Notes: generated by a model from the letters alone, not told the origin. DNA of 64,000 bases from Bacteroidales bacterium UBA6248 (GCA_002441345.1 DJVU01000095.1:15622-79621); one strand, 5' to 3'; positions 41,769 to 51,874 are shown, counted from the stretch's first letter. Numbers and translations are program-made.

Positions 41769-43823
41769 ATGATTAATGAGCAACTCATCAATCCGCGCAG
41801 TATAGTAGTTATTGGCGGGTCGAACGACACAACAAAGCCGGGGGGCAAGGTGCTCCGGAATCTGATTGAAAATCATTTCCCGGGCGAGCTTTATGTTACC
41901 AATCCCAAAGAAACGGAAGTTCAGGGTATTAAATGTTATCAGAATCCGAACGACCTTCCGGAGGTTGATATGGCTGTACTTGCCATTGCTGCAAGATTTT
42001 GCCCTGATACGGTAGAACTGCTGGCCAAAAAGAAAAATACCAGGGCATTTATCATACTTTCTGCCGGATTTCACGAAGAGGGAGAAGAGGGTGCACGGCT
42101 TGAGAAGCAAATTGTGGATATAATCAACAGTGTGGATGGCAGCTTGATAGGCCCCAATTGCATCGGTATGATGAACCATCACCATACGGCAGTGTTTTCG
42201 AAGCCAATACCCAAACTTGATCCCAGGGGCGTTGATTTTATTTCCGGCTCGGGAGCTACCGCAGTGTTTATCATGGAAACCGGAATCACAAACGGACTGA
42301 TATTCTCCAGCGTATATTCCGTCGGGAACAGTGCTCAGATCGGGGTTGAGGAGGTGCTGCAATATCTGGATGAAACCTTTAATCCTGAAAGCAGTTCCAG
42401 GGTTAAGCTGTTGTACGTAGAAAGTATTAACAAGCCTCAGAAGCTTCTTAAGCATGCATCTTCGCTCATTCGCAAGGGTTGCAGAATTGCTGCCATTAAG
42501 TCGGGCAGTTCATCCGCCGGAAGCCGTGCAGCCTCATCGCATACCGGAGCACTGGCAAGCAGCGATTCGGCTGTGGATGCTCTCTTCCGCAAAGCCGGCA
42601 TTGTTCGTTGCCATAGTCGTACAGAGCTTGCTACCGTTGCCGGAATCTTCATGCATAAACCTTTAAAAGGTAAAAATATAGCTGTGATAACTCATGCCGG
42701 AGGTCCGGCAGTAATGCTTACGGATGCTCTTTCGAACAACGGGCTGGAGGTACCGCATCTTGAGAGCCCGGAACTTCTTTCGAAGCTCTACGCGGGTTCT
42801 TCGGTAGCCAATCCTATCGATTTTCTGGCAACGGGAACAGCGGAACAACTTGGTGAGATTATTGACTATTGCAACAAGGATTTCGATGAAATTGACGGTA
42901 TGGCAGTAATCTTCGGAAGTCCGGGGCTTACAGAAGTGTATGATGTATACAAGCTTCTGGATGAGCGCATGAAGACATCGCCCAAACCAATATTCCCGAT
43001 TCTGCCTTCGGTTGTGAATGTAAAGAATGAGATCGAATACTTTATTTCTCTGGGACGCATCAATTTCCCGGATGAGGTGGTTTTTGGAAATGCGCTGGCA
43101 AGGATTTACAATACTCCTCCCCCGGCTGAAATGGCCGAAATGCCACAGGTAAACCATGCAGATGTCAGGGCGGTGATCGAAGGTTCGGAAGATGGTTATC
43201 TGGATCCTGAAAAAGTTCAGCAGCTTCTTGATGCAGCTGGTATTCCTAGAGCTGGTGAAGCGGTGGTGAGCAGCGCTGAAGAAGCGGTAAGTGAAGCCGG
43301 GCGACTGGGATTTCCCGTGGTAATGAAGGTTGTGGGACCCGTTCATAAGTCGGATGTCGGAGGTGTTGTTCTGAATGTAAGCGATGCCGGTATGGTGGTA
43401 AAGGAATTTGAACGCATGATAAAGATCAAGGATACCACCGCCATACTTATTCAGCCGATGCTCAGCGGTATGCAGATATTTGCAGGAGCCAAATACGAAC
43501 CCAAGTTCGGTCACATGATTCTATGCGGATTGGGCGGAATTTTTATCGAGGTAATGAAGGATGTTCAAACATCCCTGAGTCCGGTTTCACCGGATGAAGC
43601 ATCCGTTATGGTTCGTTCCCTGAAATCGTACAAGCTGATTCAGGGTGTCCGCGGGCAGGAAGGAGTAAATGAGCAGGCATTTGCCGATGCAATTGTAAGA
43701 CTGTCCGCACTTTGTGAAGCTGCTCCTGAAATTGCGGAGATGGATATCAATCCACTTCTAGGCAATTTCAACGGCGTTGTTGCAGTTGATGCAAGGATCA
43801 GGATAGAGCGGAATATGGAATAG
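41769..43823 (+). CDS. ADP-forming acyl-CoA (acetyl-CoA) synthetase, fused alpha-beta
   Basis: The 684-residue protein joins both subunits of the archaeal/bacterial ADP-forming acetate-CoA ligase: acyl-CoA + ADP + Pi to acid + CoA + ATP. It has a CoA-binding domain (about 1-125), succinyl-CoA-ligase-like domains with the expected phospho-His258 in SSHTGALASS, and a C-terminal ATP-grasp domain (about 465-684). The last carries FPVVMKVVGPVHKSDVGGVV and DINPLLG. It would conserve energy from acyl-CoA thioesters such as those made by the 2-oxoacid oxidoreductase at 49765-52527. An alternative is a protein acetyltransferase-like relative, which would carry an extra GNAT domain, absent here. Confidence 0.93.
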   Translation: MINEQLINPRSIVVIGGSNDTTKPGGKVLRNLIENHFPGELYVTNPKETEVQGIKCYQNPNDLPEVDMAVLAIAARFCPDTVELLAKKKNTRAFIILSAGFHEEGEEGARLEKQIVDIINSVDGSLIGPNCIGMMNHHHTAVFSKPIPKLDPRGVDFISGSGATAVFIMETGITNGLIFSSVYSVGNSAQIGVEEVLQYLDETFNPESSSRVKLLYVESINKPQKLLKHASSLIRKGCRIAAIKSGSSSAGSRAASSHTGALASSDSAVDALFRKAGIVRCHSRTELATVAGIFMHKPLKGKNIAVITHAGGPAVMLTDALSNNGLEVPHLESPELLSKLYAGSSVANPIDFLATGTAEQLGEIIDYCNKDFDEIDGMAVIFGSPGLTEVYDVYKLLDERMKTSPKPIFPILPSVVNVKNEIEYFISLGRINFPDEVVFGNALARIYNTPPPAEMAEMPQVNHADVRAVIEGSEDGYLDPEKVQQLLDAAGIPRAGEAVVSSAEEAVSEAGRLGFPVVMKVVGPVHKSDVGGVVLNVSDAGMVVKEFERMIKIKDTTAILIQPMLSGMQIFAGAKYEPKFGHMILCGLGGIFIEVMKDVQTSLSPVSPDEASVMVRSLKSYKLIQGVRGQEGVNEQAFADAIVRLSALCEAAPEIAEMDINPLLGNFNGVVAVDARIRIERNME

Positions 43824-43839
43824 GCACTTTTATTTTATG

Positions 43840-43878
43840 CAAAAAAGCCAGCCGGATTGAACAGACTGGCTTTTTTTT
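43840..43878. terminator. Bidirectional terminator
   Basis: AAGCCAG (43845-43851) pairs with CTGGCTT (43866-43872), with an A run on the left and eight T on the right. It separates the acyl-CoA synthetase gene from the convergent dipeptidase gene. Confidence 0.8.
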
Positions 43879-43945
43879 ATCCCTGGAAGGCAAGGTCCTG
43901 CGTCCCCGGAGTATATCCCGGTTATCGGTCAGCCGAATTTACATT

Positions 43946-45682
43946 TTAGTGCATGCGGAACGTATCTCCCGTTTCGCGGATCACGTTTTGTTTCCATGCA
44001 TCGGGGTAACCAGGAAAAGACGGAGACATGGGGTAACCGTATGGATTACGCAGAAACTTTCCGTCTTTTTCCTGTTTAACGTTCCCGTCGAGGAATTTTA
44101 CGAGCAGAAATTCGCCCAGCTGTCTCCAGCGGTTAACCGTATTTTCAGCGGTTTTAGCACTGTAGAGCGTAATATGCTTTATTGCGAGTGCAGGGCTATC
44201 TTTATAGATTTCCTGCGCTTTGGAGTCAACATCCGGTATTTCAGCAGCAAAGCCGTCTTCAAGCTCAGTCTGAACCCTGACCAGGTCTGGCATAACCCGG
44301 TTATAGAAGAGGTACTTGAAATGAGCAACGCGGTTAAAGACCCAAAAAGCGGCTGTTTCGCTGTATGTAAGCATATCGCCGTTACCTTCGGCCACACATT
44401 CGGGAACTTTACTGATACCGCAGTAGAAAGGCATATAAACGGTTGATCCTGCATCGTCGACGCCAAACCAGAAGATACCTCCTATCGGGTCGGGAAGCCA
44501 GTTACGCATCTGAGCGATAAATGAAAATCCGGTTTGCTGGGTAACTGTTACCCGTTCGTTGAAATATTCCTGATCGTTGTATTTCCATGTAAGGGGTCTC
44601 CACCGGTAAGGCGATCCGAAGGGTCCGGCACCTGCGTCTTTCGACATATCGTAAGGCGTTTCCTGAAGGTAATCGCGCTTAAAAGCCATCAGGTCGCGCG
44701 GTGAAAGCTTGCGATCGGGTTTGATATAGAGAGGCATACGTTCTTTAGTGATATCCCCTGCCGCATAATCGAGGTAAGGGCTCATTGCTGAATTCACCCG
44801 GTTAAATGCGGCCCAGACCCTCAGTTCACAAAAGCGTGCCGCATCGAAGGTGAGGGGAGCATACGTATCGCTGAAGCTGAAGTTCAGGTCGGATCCGGTG
44901 TAATATCCTTTTTCACGGGCAAACGTAATAACATCGGCGGCATAGATTACTTCGATACCGGGCTGGTCAAGCAGATGGAAGCTTTTGCTGCTGATGGAAG
45001 TGATACCGTCTTCAAGCGGGAAGCGGGTAATGCGGGCGTGGTTGGCATGAGCTGAGATGTAACCGTCGGGAATACGTATGGCTACCCAAACGGCACCTTT
45101 CTGCACATTTTCCATTTTACCCGATTTTTTATTCTTTTCCATTCGGGTGCCTTTGCCAATGATTTCCATTATCCACACTTCGTTGGGATCACCGATTGAA
45201 AAGGACTCACCAGTACTGCCATACCCGTAATTATCAACCAGTTCGGCAATCACTTTAATGGCTTCCCGGGCGGTACGTGCACGCTGAAGGGCCAGAAACA
45301 TGAGGCTGCCGTAGTCGACAACTCCGGTAGAATCGAACAGCTCCGGGCGGCCGTCGAAGGTGGTTTCCCCTATAGCAACCTGGTGTTCATTCATAAATCC
45401 GATCACCTGGTAGGTATGCGGAACCTGAGGAATCTCGCCCATAGGTCTGGCGGTTCCCCGGTCGTAAAGCGTAACCATAGAGCCTTGTGGCCAGTCGGCA
45501 GCCGGACGCCAGTAAAGTTCGCCATAACGGATGTGAGAGTCGGCAGCATAACTTACCATTGTACTGCCATCCGCAGAAGCGCCCCTGGTAACCAGGTAAT
45601 TGGTACATGCCAGAACGGAAGACGGCAACAGAAAAACCAGTAATAACAGAAGAGCGGATTGCCTGAGATTAATCTTATTCAT
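43946..45682 (-). CDS. C69-family dipeptidase, exported
   Basis: The product has 578 residues. A signal peptide runs to about residue 25, and the next residue, Cys26 in ACTNYLVTRGASADGSTMVS, is the N-terminal nucleophile typical of Ntn-fold PepD/C69 peptidases. Further landmarks are FDGRPELFDSTG, NEVWIMEIIGKG and YISAHANHARITRF. These enzymes cleave dipeptides and so supply amino acids. It lies 31 bases after the orphan at 45714-46040 on the same strand, so they are probably cotranscribed. Confidence 0.91.
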   Translation of the reverse strand: MNKINLRQSALLLLLVFLLPSSVLACTNYLVTRGASADGSTMVSYAADSHIRYGELYWRPAADWPQGSMVTLYDRGTARPMGEIPQVPHTYQVIGFMNEHQVAIGETTFDGRPELFDSTGVVDYGSLMFLALQRARTAREAIKVIAELVDNYGYGSTGESFSIGDPNEVWIMEIIGKGTRMEKNKKSGKMENVQKGAVWVAIRIPDGYISAHANHARITRFPLEDGITSISSKSFHLLDQPGIEVIYAADVITFAREKGYYTGSDLNFSFSDTYAPLTFDAARFCELRVWAAFNRVNSAMSPYLDYAAGDITKERMPLYIKPDRKLSPRDLMAFKRDYLQETPYDMSKDAGAGPFGSPYRWRPLTWKYNDQEYFNERVTVTQQTGFSFIAQMRNWLPDPIGGIFWFGVDDAGSTVYMPFYCGISKVPECVAEGNGDMLTYSETAAFWVFNRVAHFKYLFYNRVMPDLVRVQTELEDGFAAEIPDVDSKAQEIYKDSPALAIKHITLYSAKTAENTVNRWRQLGEFLLVKFLDGNVKQEKDGKFLRNPYGYPMSPSFPGYPDAWKQNVIRETGDTFRMH

Positions 45683-45713
45683 TTGTTCAGATAATTTTAG
45701 TTAAAAAATTGAT

Positions 45714-46040
45714 TTAATGTTTCTTATTGTTGACATTCAGCCTGAGGTTAGTTTCGATCAGCGGCAGCATTTCGCGGCTTGCGAAGGTGGTCACAGAGAT
45801 ATTCCTGCCCGCAGCGTTCGTATGGTTTTGCACCGTAAGTCTTACAATTTTCCGGCCTGAGGAGCTTTCGTAAACGTACAGGCTGGCATCCCTTTCATCT
45901 TCTGCCCTTATATGCTGAACTTTAATCAGATCCATATTGAGAACTTGCAAAAGATCGGATGGTATGTCGGAGAAAACCCTCACCAAACCGGTCGTTTCAC
46001 TCTCGATAATCATTCTTTGTTCCCGGGTAAGGGCTCTCAT
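45714..46040 (-). CDS. Hypothetical protein
   Basis: I do not recognise this 108-residue protein. It begins MRALTREQRMIIESETTGLV, contains IKVQHIRAEDERDASLYVYE and ends in an Asn/Lys-rich tail. There is no signal peptide or membrane helix. It is immediately upstream of the dipeptidase gene on the same strand, and codon use is in line with its neighbours. A minus-strand near-consensus promoter (TAATTTAG, one mismatch, with TTG 19 bases away) lies about 30 bases upstream. Confidence 0.68.
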   Translation of the reverse strand: MRALTREQRMIIESETTGLVRVFSDIPSDLLQVLNMDLIKVQHIRAEDERDASLYVYESSSGRKIVRLTVQNHTNAAGRNISVTTFASREMLPLIETNLRLNVNNKKH

Positions 46041-46208
46041 ACGTTTAAAGTTGAATGGCCTGCTAAAATACGACCTAAATTAGTTATTCCATACCTTAAT
46101 ACAATTTTTGAATTTATTTAACGCGAAAGCAGTGCCCGATCATACCGTGAAAAAGTGCTAACATTGCAGTTAAAATAAAGAGGAGATCACATTCAATCCG
46201 AATCTGCG

Positions 46209-47252
46209 ATGATAAACAGCGAAAATGCGATACTTGAAAAGCTGGCAATACACAAAACCGGAAACAAAAGCAGGGATGAGGGCATAGTTTTATCTGAATC
46301 CCCTGTACGCTTAAATCAAGCTGTCAGCGATTTATTGATCCGGTATTTCATATCCCCGTTCCGCGAAAAGGAATATTACAATCTATACCATGAAACGGAC
46401 CTAAGGCTCAATGAAGTGTATCATTACGTTTCGGAGATTTTTGACAATTCTGCCGGTTTTATGGAGCACTCAAAAAATCTGGCAAAAACCCTTTATGAAT
46501 GTTCTTCGCATCCAAAAATAAAATCCGGCGAATTTTATACAGCTCTTTTTTGCCGGTTGCTGATCGATGGTGAAGAGGTTGATGCCATCGGACTATTCAG
46601 ATCGGAATCGAGGGAAACCTACCTCAGGGTGTTTCCGGAGGATAACAACTTCACTGTTGAGCATGAAGATGGTATCAACATCAACAAGCTCGACAAGGGC
46701 TGTCTGATTTTCAACCTGGAGAGGGAAACGGGCTATGTGGCCGCAACAGTTGATGCCCTGAGTAAAGGAAATGACGCAATGTACTGGATGGATACTTTCC
46801 TTAAGGTACGCCAGCGCAATGACGATTTCTTTCAGACGAGCCAGGCCCTGTCGATGTGCAGGCAATTTGTAAAGGAAAGGCTTCCTGAGGTGTTCGAAAC
46901 CGATTTGCCGGCACAGGCTGAAATGCTCAACAAGTCAATAAAGTTCTTTAAGGAAAACGACAACTTCACTATACAGGAATTTTCCGGTGAGGTGTTTGAT
47001 CAGCCCGAACTGATACAAACGTTTAACGATTATCGTCGTGATTTTGAAGCAGAAAGGGATATTAAAATAAACGACGGGTTTTCAATATCCGGTCAGGCAG
47101 TGCGAAAACAATCGAAAATATTTAAGAGTGTTATAAAGCTTGACAGGAATTTTCACATATACGTGCACGGCAACCGCGACTTCATTGAAAAGGGCTTTGA
47201 CGAAGAACGGAATATGCAGTATTATCGGTTGTATTACAAGGAAGAGCAGTAA
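46209..47252 (+). CDS. Nucleoid-associated protein (NdpA/YejK-like)
   Basis: A 347-residue soluble protein. MINSENAILEKLAIHKTGNK, then DLLIRYFISPFREKEYYNLY, ILEG-type FNLERETGYVAATVD and a C-terminal KLDRNFHIYVHG segment match the Bacteroidota branch of the 37-kDa nucleoid-associated protein family. The E. coli homologue YejK coats the nucleoid; the exact role is unknown. It stands alone on the plus strand between the dipeptidase cluster and a membrane protein gene. Confidence 0.85.
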   Translation: MINSENAILEKLAIHKTGNKSRDEGIVLSESPVRLNQAVSDLLIRYFISPFREKEYYNLYHETDLRLNEVYHYVSEIFDNSAGFMEHSKNLAKTLYECSSHPKIKSGEFYTALFCRLLIDGEEVDAIGLFRSESRETYLRVFPEDNNFTVEHEDGININKLDKGCLIFNLERETGYVAATVDALSKGNDAMYWMDTFLKVRQRNDDFFQTSQALSMCRQFVKERLPEVFETDLPAQAEMLNKSIKFFKENDNFTIQEFSGEVFDQPELIQTFNDYRRDFEAERDIKINDGFSISGQAVRKQSKIFKSVIKLDRNFHIYVHGNRDFIEKGFDEERNMQYYRLYYKEEQ

Positions 47253-47340
47253 ATACATCCTTGAATTAGAGTGCACCGGAAAACCGGTGAAGGCTTACTT
47301 CAAAAGATGCCGGCGGTTTAGGAAATCCGGTTTACCGGCT

Positions 47341-47348
47341 TATATTTG
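47341..47348 (+). promoter_or_regulatory. Promoter -7 element for the following membrane protein
   Basis: TATATTTG matches TAnnTTTG, 26 bases before the ATG at 47375. No clear TTG at the expected distance. Confidence 0.5.
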
Positions 47349-47374
47349 CAGCGGAATATGCCTTAAAATATAAA

Positions 47375-48064
47375 ATGAAAAGAGCCGATCTTATTTTTAC
47401 AGCCTGCGTTCTTGTATTCTTTCTTCCGTTTTTTATCTCAGGAAGTATTTATGAAGCTTATAACTCGTTTAACAACGAGCACGGCATGATAATGAGTTTT
47501 ATCAAATTTGCCCTGCTTGCAACGCTGGGGGAAGTAATTGGTTTACGAATAAAAACCGGCAGATACAATACTCCGGGTTTTGGAATACTTCCAAGGGCTG
47601 TGGTTTGGGGGGTGCTTGGGCTTACCATCAAAATGGCTTTTGTACTTTTCAGTTCCGGAACGGTATCCTTCCTTACATATATGGGTATGGAAAATGCCGG
47701 TGTTGCGCTGAAGGGCGGTTTTTCCGCAGAAAAATTATTTGTTGCATTCAGTATCAGCGTATTGCTGAACAGCATTTATGCCCCGGTGATGATGACTTTT
47801 CATAAAATCACCGATACGCACATTCTGAATACGGGCGGAACATTAAAAGGGCTTTTTACGCCCATCGATTTCCGGGGTATTTTCAAAGGATTGAACTGGG
47901 ATGTACAGTGGAGTTTTGTCTTTAAAAAGACAATACCTTTTTTCTGGTACCCGGCGCACACCATTACCTTCCTGCTTCCCGAGAATTTTCAGGTGTTGTT
48001 TGCAGCATTTCTGGGCATAGCCCTGGGAACAATACTTGCAATTGCTTCATTAAAAGGTCGCTAA
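47375..48064 (+). CDS. Membrane protein resembling the Mpv17/PMP22 family
   Basis: The product has 229 residues with about four hydrophobic helices (near 8-25, 45-60, 78-95, 135-160) plus one at the C-terminus. The C-terminal motif FFWYPAHTITFLLPENFQVL and the following hydrophobic stretch match the Mpv17/PMP22 pattern, in which an aromatic-Pro-x-His/Gln pair precedes a Phe-Leu-Pro segment. This is an inference from a short motif. Bacterial members have no established function; the eukaryotic proteins form channels in mitochondria and peroxisomes. Confidence 0.7.
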   Translation: MKRADLIFTACVLVFFLPFFISGSIYEAYNSFNNEHGMIMSFIKFALLATLGEVIGLRIKTGRYNTPGFGILPRAVVWGVLGLTIKMAFVLFSSGTVSFLTYMGMENAGVALKGGFSAEKLFVAFSISVLLNSIYAPVMMTFHKITDTHILNTGGTLKGLFTPIDFRGIFKGLNWDVQWSFVFKKTIPFFWYPAHTITFLLPENFQVLFAAFLGIALGTILAIASLKGR

Positions 48065-48270
48065 GTAAAATTATCCGGTAAGAGGCACAGGAATATTTTT
48101 ACGGTTTTAACTTGCCATGTGAGGGCAATTCTATAACTTGCCGCCGGTATCCGTTTTATATTAAACCTGGATAGAAAATCAATGAAACCATGTATTTCAG
48201 GGGGTTGCGAAGTCCAACTGCCCGGATGAATTTGTCACTCGAATGATTTTAAAATAAACACTACGGAATT

Positions 48271-49599
48271 ATGAAAGAACAGTTCAGGCACGACACGCCG
48301 ATTAACTTCGGAACGGTATCGGAAAAGATCAGGGAGATGCAGCTGGCAAATGTTGGTTCAGCCAGCATCAGGGAAATTAAGCGATTGATTGACAATATTG
48401 AAAAAGCCACCGGCGATCGGTTTGTCCGGATGGAGATGGGAATACCCGGTTTGCAACCATCAGCCATAGGTACGGAAGCAGAAATTGAAGCCCTGCGCAG
48501 CGGTGTGGCAGCCATTTATCCCGATATAGACGGATATCCGGGACTGAAAACGGAGATATCGCGCTTTGTTAAAAATTTTCTGGATATTGATGTAGATCCT
48601 GGTTCATGCATCCCTACCGTAGGATCGATGCAGGGAAGTTTTGCTGCGTTTCTGACTTTGTCGAGGATGTACCCGGGAAGGGACACCACGCTGTTTATCG
48701 ATCCCGGGTTTCCTGTACATAAACAGCAGCACAGGGTACTCGGACAGAAGTTTGAGAGTTTTGATGTATATGATTATCGTGGAGAAAAGCTTCGCGAAAA
48801 GCTGGAATCCTATTTTAAAACCGGAAAGATCCATTCGGTACTTTATTCGAATCCTAACAATCCTTCCTGGATATGCTTTACCGATGAAGAGCTTAAGATC
48901 ATTGGTGAACTTTCGGAAAAATACGGGGTTGTGATATGCGAAGATCTGGCCTACTTCGGAATGGACTTCCGGAAGGATTATTCGAAGCCGGGAGAGCCAC
49001 CGTATCAGCCGACGGTAGCAAAATACACCGGTAATTACATACTTTTCATTTCCAGTTCAAAAGCATTCAGTTATGCCGGGCAGCGAATTGGAATGATGGT
49101 AATAGCTGACAAACTGTTCAAAACAAAAGCTCCACAGCTGCTCAGCTATTACAGCAGCGATATTTTTGGCCGAGCGATGGTTTTCGGAACCGTATATGCA
49201 CTCAGCTCCGGAACGGCGCATTCGGCTCAGTATGCACTTGCTGCGATGCTGAAGGCTGCCAATGAAGGTCGTTTGAATTTTGTTGAGGACGTGAAGGTAT
49301 ATGGCGAGAAAGCCAGGATCATGAAAGAGATGTTCACCCGCAACGGATTCAGAATTGTATACGATACCGACATCGATAAGCCTATCGCTGACGGATTTTA
49401 TTTCACTATTTCATATCCTGGGTTTACAGGAGAGGAATTGATTGAAGAGCTATTATATTACGGTATTTCAGCGATTTCGCTGGCAATAACGGGCAGTGAG
49501 CATACGGAGGGACTCCGGGCTTGTGTTTCGCTGGTGGGTTTTGATCAGTTTCCCGATCTGGAACAGCGCCTGAAGAAGTTCAGGGAGCATCATAGCTGA
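48271..49599 (+). CDS. PLP-dependent aminotransferase
   Basis: The product has 442 residues. Fold-type I landmarks are NPNNPSW (194-200), EDLAYFGMDF, and the PLP lysine Lys264 in SSSKAFSYAGQRIG. An extra N-terminal segment (about 1-40) carries REMQLANVGSASIREIKRLI, unlike the aminotransferase at 34670. These enzymes transfer amino groups between an amino acid and a 2-oxo acid; the substrate is not clear. Its position just ahead of the four-subunit 2-oxoacid oxidoreductase suggests that it makes 2-oxo acids for that enzyme, an inference from context. Confidence 0.88.
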   Translation: MKEQFRHDTPINFGTVSEKIREMQLANVGSASIREIKRLIDNIEKATGDRFVRMEMGIPGLQPSAIGTEAEIEALRSGVAAIYPDIDGYPGLKTEISRFVKNFLDIDVDPGSCIPTVGSMQGSFAAFLTLSRMYPGRDTTLFIDPGFPVHKQQHRVLGQKFESFDVYDYRGEKLREKLESYFKTGKIHSVLYSNPNNPSWICFTDEELKIIGELSEKYGVVICEDLAYFGMDFRKDYSKPGEPPYQPTVAKYTGNYILFISSSKAFSYAGQRIGMMVIADKLFKTKAPQLLSYYSSDIFGRAMVFGTVYALSSGTAHSAQYALAAMLKAANEGRLNFVEDVKVYGEKARIMKEMFTRNGFRIVYDTDIDKPIADGFYFTISYPGFTGEELIEELLYYGISAISLAITGSEHTEGLRACVSLVGFDQFPDLEQRLKKFREHHS

Positions 49600-49764
49600 A
49601 AAAAGGCTGCTGGCTGGTAAAATTACCGGTGGTTTTTTACTACGCTGTTTATAAACGTTATAAATTAAGGTTTACACCTGAAATTGCAAACGTTTGCGGG
49701 TTTCGGATTGGTAAAAAATCAATAATTTCGCACCATTGAATCAACAAATTCAAACATATATACT

Positions 49765-49989
49765 ATGGCAAAAGTAGTTGGCGATATTGTAATAGATATC
49801 GAGAAATGCAAGGGATGCGGAGTCTGCATCCCCGCCTGTCCCCAGGATGTGATATCCCTTTCGAAGAATGTGAATGGCAAGGGATACAATTATGCTGAAC
49901 CGGTCAACGACGACTGTACCGGTTGCATGAATTGTGCGATTGTATGTCCCGACGGGGTAATCACCGTTTACCGGAAAAAAATTGAATAA
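49765..49989 (+). CDS. vorD: 2-oxoacid:ferredoxin oxidoreductase, ferredoxin-like (delta) subunit
   Basis: A 74-residue two-cluster ferredoxin. CKGCGVCIPACP and CTGCMNCAIVCP each bind a 4Fe-4S cluster. It is the electron-transfer subunit of the Vor/Kor-type complex encoded by the next three genes. It begins the operon at ATG 49765, and vorB follows 21 bases after its stop. The order delta, alpha, beta, gamma is usual for Bacteroidales. Confidence 0.93.
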   Translation: MAKVVGDIVIDIEKCKGCGVCIPACPQDVISLSKNVNGKGYNYAEPVNDDCTGCMNCAIVCPDGVITVYRKKIE

Positions 49990-50010
49990 GAATTTAACGA
50001 CTCAAGGTTT

Positions 50011-51093
50011 ATGAAAGAACTGAGATTAATGAAAGGCAATGAAGCCTTTGCGGAGGCAGCCATCCGTGCAGGAGCCGATGGTTACTTCGGATATCCCATC
50101 ACACCTCAATCGGAAGTGATGGAGTACCTGATGGCAGAAAAGCCTCACGAGCGGACCGGAATGGTTGTGCTTCAGGCTGAAAGTGAAGTAGCTGCCATAA
50201 ACATGGTTTACGGTGGTGCAGCCTGCGGAAAGCGTGTTTTAACATCTTCATCGAGCCCCGGCATCAGCCTGAAGCAGGAGGGGATTTCCTACATAGCCGG
50301 CGCTGAATTACCCTGTTTGATTCTGAATGTTGTTCGCGGAGGTCCCGGCCTCGGAACCATTCAGCCTTCGCAGTCGGATTATTTTCAGTCGACCAAAGGT
50401 GGCGGTCATGGGGATTATCGCATGATTGTACTTGCGCCATCGTCGGTTCAGGAAATGGCCGATTTTGCAGGTCTTGGATTCGACCTGGCCTTTAAATACC
50501 GAAATCCGGTTATGGTTTTGTCGGATGGTGCCATTGGCCAGATGATGGAAAAAGTGGAGCTGGAAGAACAGCGTCCGCGTTTCACGGAGGAAGAGATCAT
50601 CAAAAATACACCATGGGCAACCACGGGAAAGACAAAAAACAGGGAGCGCAACATCATCACCTCGCTTAACCTGGATTCTGCAAAACAAGAGCAGCATAAT
50701 ATTGATCTGCAAAAGAAGTACAAGCTGATTCAGGAAAAAGAAACCCGTTATGAGCTGATCAACTGCGAGGACGCCGAATACCTGATCGTTGCTTACGGAA
50801 CCAGTGCCAGGCTGAGCCAAAAGGCTGTTGACCTGCTCAGGAATCAAGGCATCAAAGCAGGACTGCTCCGTCCGATTACCCTCTTCCCCTTCCCTACTAA
50901 AGCCATTTCCGAACTTGCGGATCGGGTTAAGGGAATACTTACAGTTGAGATGAGCGCCGGACAAATGGTTGAGGATGTAAAACTTGCCGTTGGATGCCGC
51001 GTAAAAGTTGAACACTTCGGAAGAATGGGTGGAATTATTCCTTCACCGGCGGAAGTAGTGGAAGCTATGCACAAAAAAATCATCGGAGGATAA
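50011..51093 (+). CDS. vorB: 2-oxoacid:ferredoxin oxidoreductase, alpha (VorB-type) subunit
   Basis: The 360-residue subunit carries the pyrimidine-binding part of the thiamine-dependent reaction. YFGYPITPQSEVMEYL, QAESEVAAINMVYGGAA, TSSSSPGISL and GGPGLGTIQPSQSDYFQ are typical. The complex oxidises a branched-chain 2-oxo acid, or 2-oxoglutarate, to acyl-CoA and CO2 and reduces ferredoxin; the two specificities are hard to separate from sequence. It lies between the ferredoxin subunit and the beta subunit (5-base gap). Confidence 0.92.
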   Translation: MKELRLMKGNEAFAEAAIRAGADGYFGYPITPQSEVMEYLMAEKPHERTGMVVLQAESEVAAINMVYGGAACGKRVLTSSSSPGISLKQEGISYIAGAELPCLILNVVRGGPGLGTIQPSQSDYFQSTKGGGHGDYRMIVLAPSSVQEMADFAGLGFDLAFKYRNPVMVLSDGAIGQMMEKVELEEQRPRFTEEEIIKNTPWATTGKTKNRERNIITSLNLDSAKQEQHNIDLQKKYKLIQEKETRYELINCEDAEYLIVAYGTSARLSQKAVDLLRNQGIKAGLLRPITLFPFPTKAISELADRVKGILTVEMSAGQMVEDVKLAVGCRVKVEHFGRMGGIIPSPAEVVEAMHKKIIGG

Positions 51094-51097
51094 TTAG

Positions 51098-51874
51098 ATG
51101 GCTAACATAACAAAAGAGGAAATCCGGAAGCCGGAAAATCTGGTATACAAGAAAACAGATCTGTTGACTGACAAAGCCCTGAGTTATTGTCCGGGCTGCG
51201 GTCACGGAACCACGCACCGCATCGTAATGGAGGTGCTTGAAGAGATGGATATCCAGGATAAAACCATTGGCATAGCGCCTGTAGGCTGCTCGGTTCTCGC
51301 CTACGATTTCATGAATATCGATATGCAGCAGGCTGCGCACGGCCGTGCACCGGCACTTGCTACCGCGATCAAAAGGCTTATGCCTGAAAAGTTCGTCTTT
51401 ACCTATCAGGGCGACGGCGATCTTGCTGCCATTGGTACTGCTGAAACCATTCACGCCTGCAACAGAGGAGAAAATATCGTCATTATCTTCATCAACAACG
51501 GAATTTACGGCATGACCGGAGGTCAGATGGCTCCCACTACCCTGCCTGGTATGAAGTCGTCGACTTCCCCCTATGGCCGTGATACCCACCTGATGGGAAA
51601 TCCGCTGAAAATGACGGAACTGGTTGCCCAGCTTCCGGGTACTATTTACGTAACCCGCCAGTCGGTACATACCCCCTCCAACGTTCGGAAAACGAAAAAA
51701 GCAATCCGAAAAGCTTTTGAAAATCAGAAACTGAACAAAGGAGTCTCGTTTGTTGAAGTTGTCTCCAACTGCAACTCCGGTTGGAAAATGACTCCCGTAC
51801 AATCCAACAAGTGGATGGAAGAGAATATGTTCCCATTCTATCCCCTTGGTGATATTAAAGTCAATACGGATTAA
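51098..51874 (+). CDS. vorA: 2-oxoacid:ferredoxin oxidoreductase, beta (thiamine diphosphate-binding) subunit
   Basis: The 258-residue subunit binds thiamine diphosphate and a cluster. CPGCGHGTTHRIV near residues 30-42 and the ThDP motif GDGDLAAIG (with the Asn further on in NNGIYGMTGGQ) are diagnostic. It forms the catalytic core with the alpha subunit encoded 5 bases upstream. The gamma subunit follows after 98 bases. Confidence 0.93.
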   Translation: MANITKEEIRKPENLVYKKTDLLTDKALSYCPGCGHGTTHRIVMEVLEEMDIQDKTIGIAPVGCSVLAYDFMNIDMQQAAHGRAPALATAIKRLMPEKFVFTYQGDGDLAAIGTAETIHACNRGENIVIIFINNGIYGMTGGQMAPTTLPGMKSSTSPYGRDTHLMGNPLKMTELVAQLPGTIYVTRQSVHTPSNVRKTKKAIRKAFENQKLNKGVSFVEVVSNCNSGWKMTPVQSNKWMEENMFPFYPLGDIKVNTD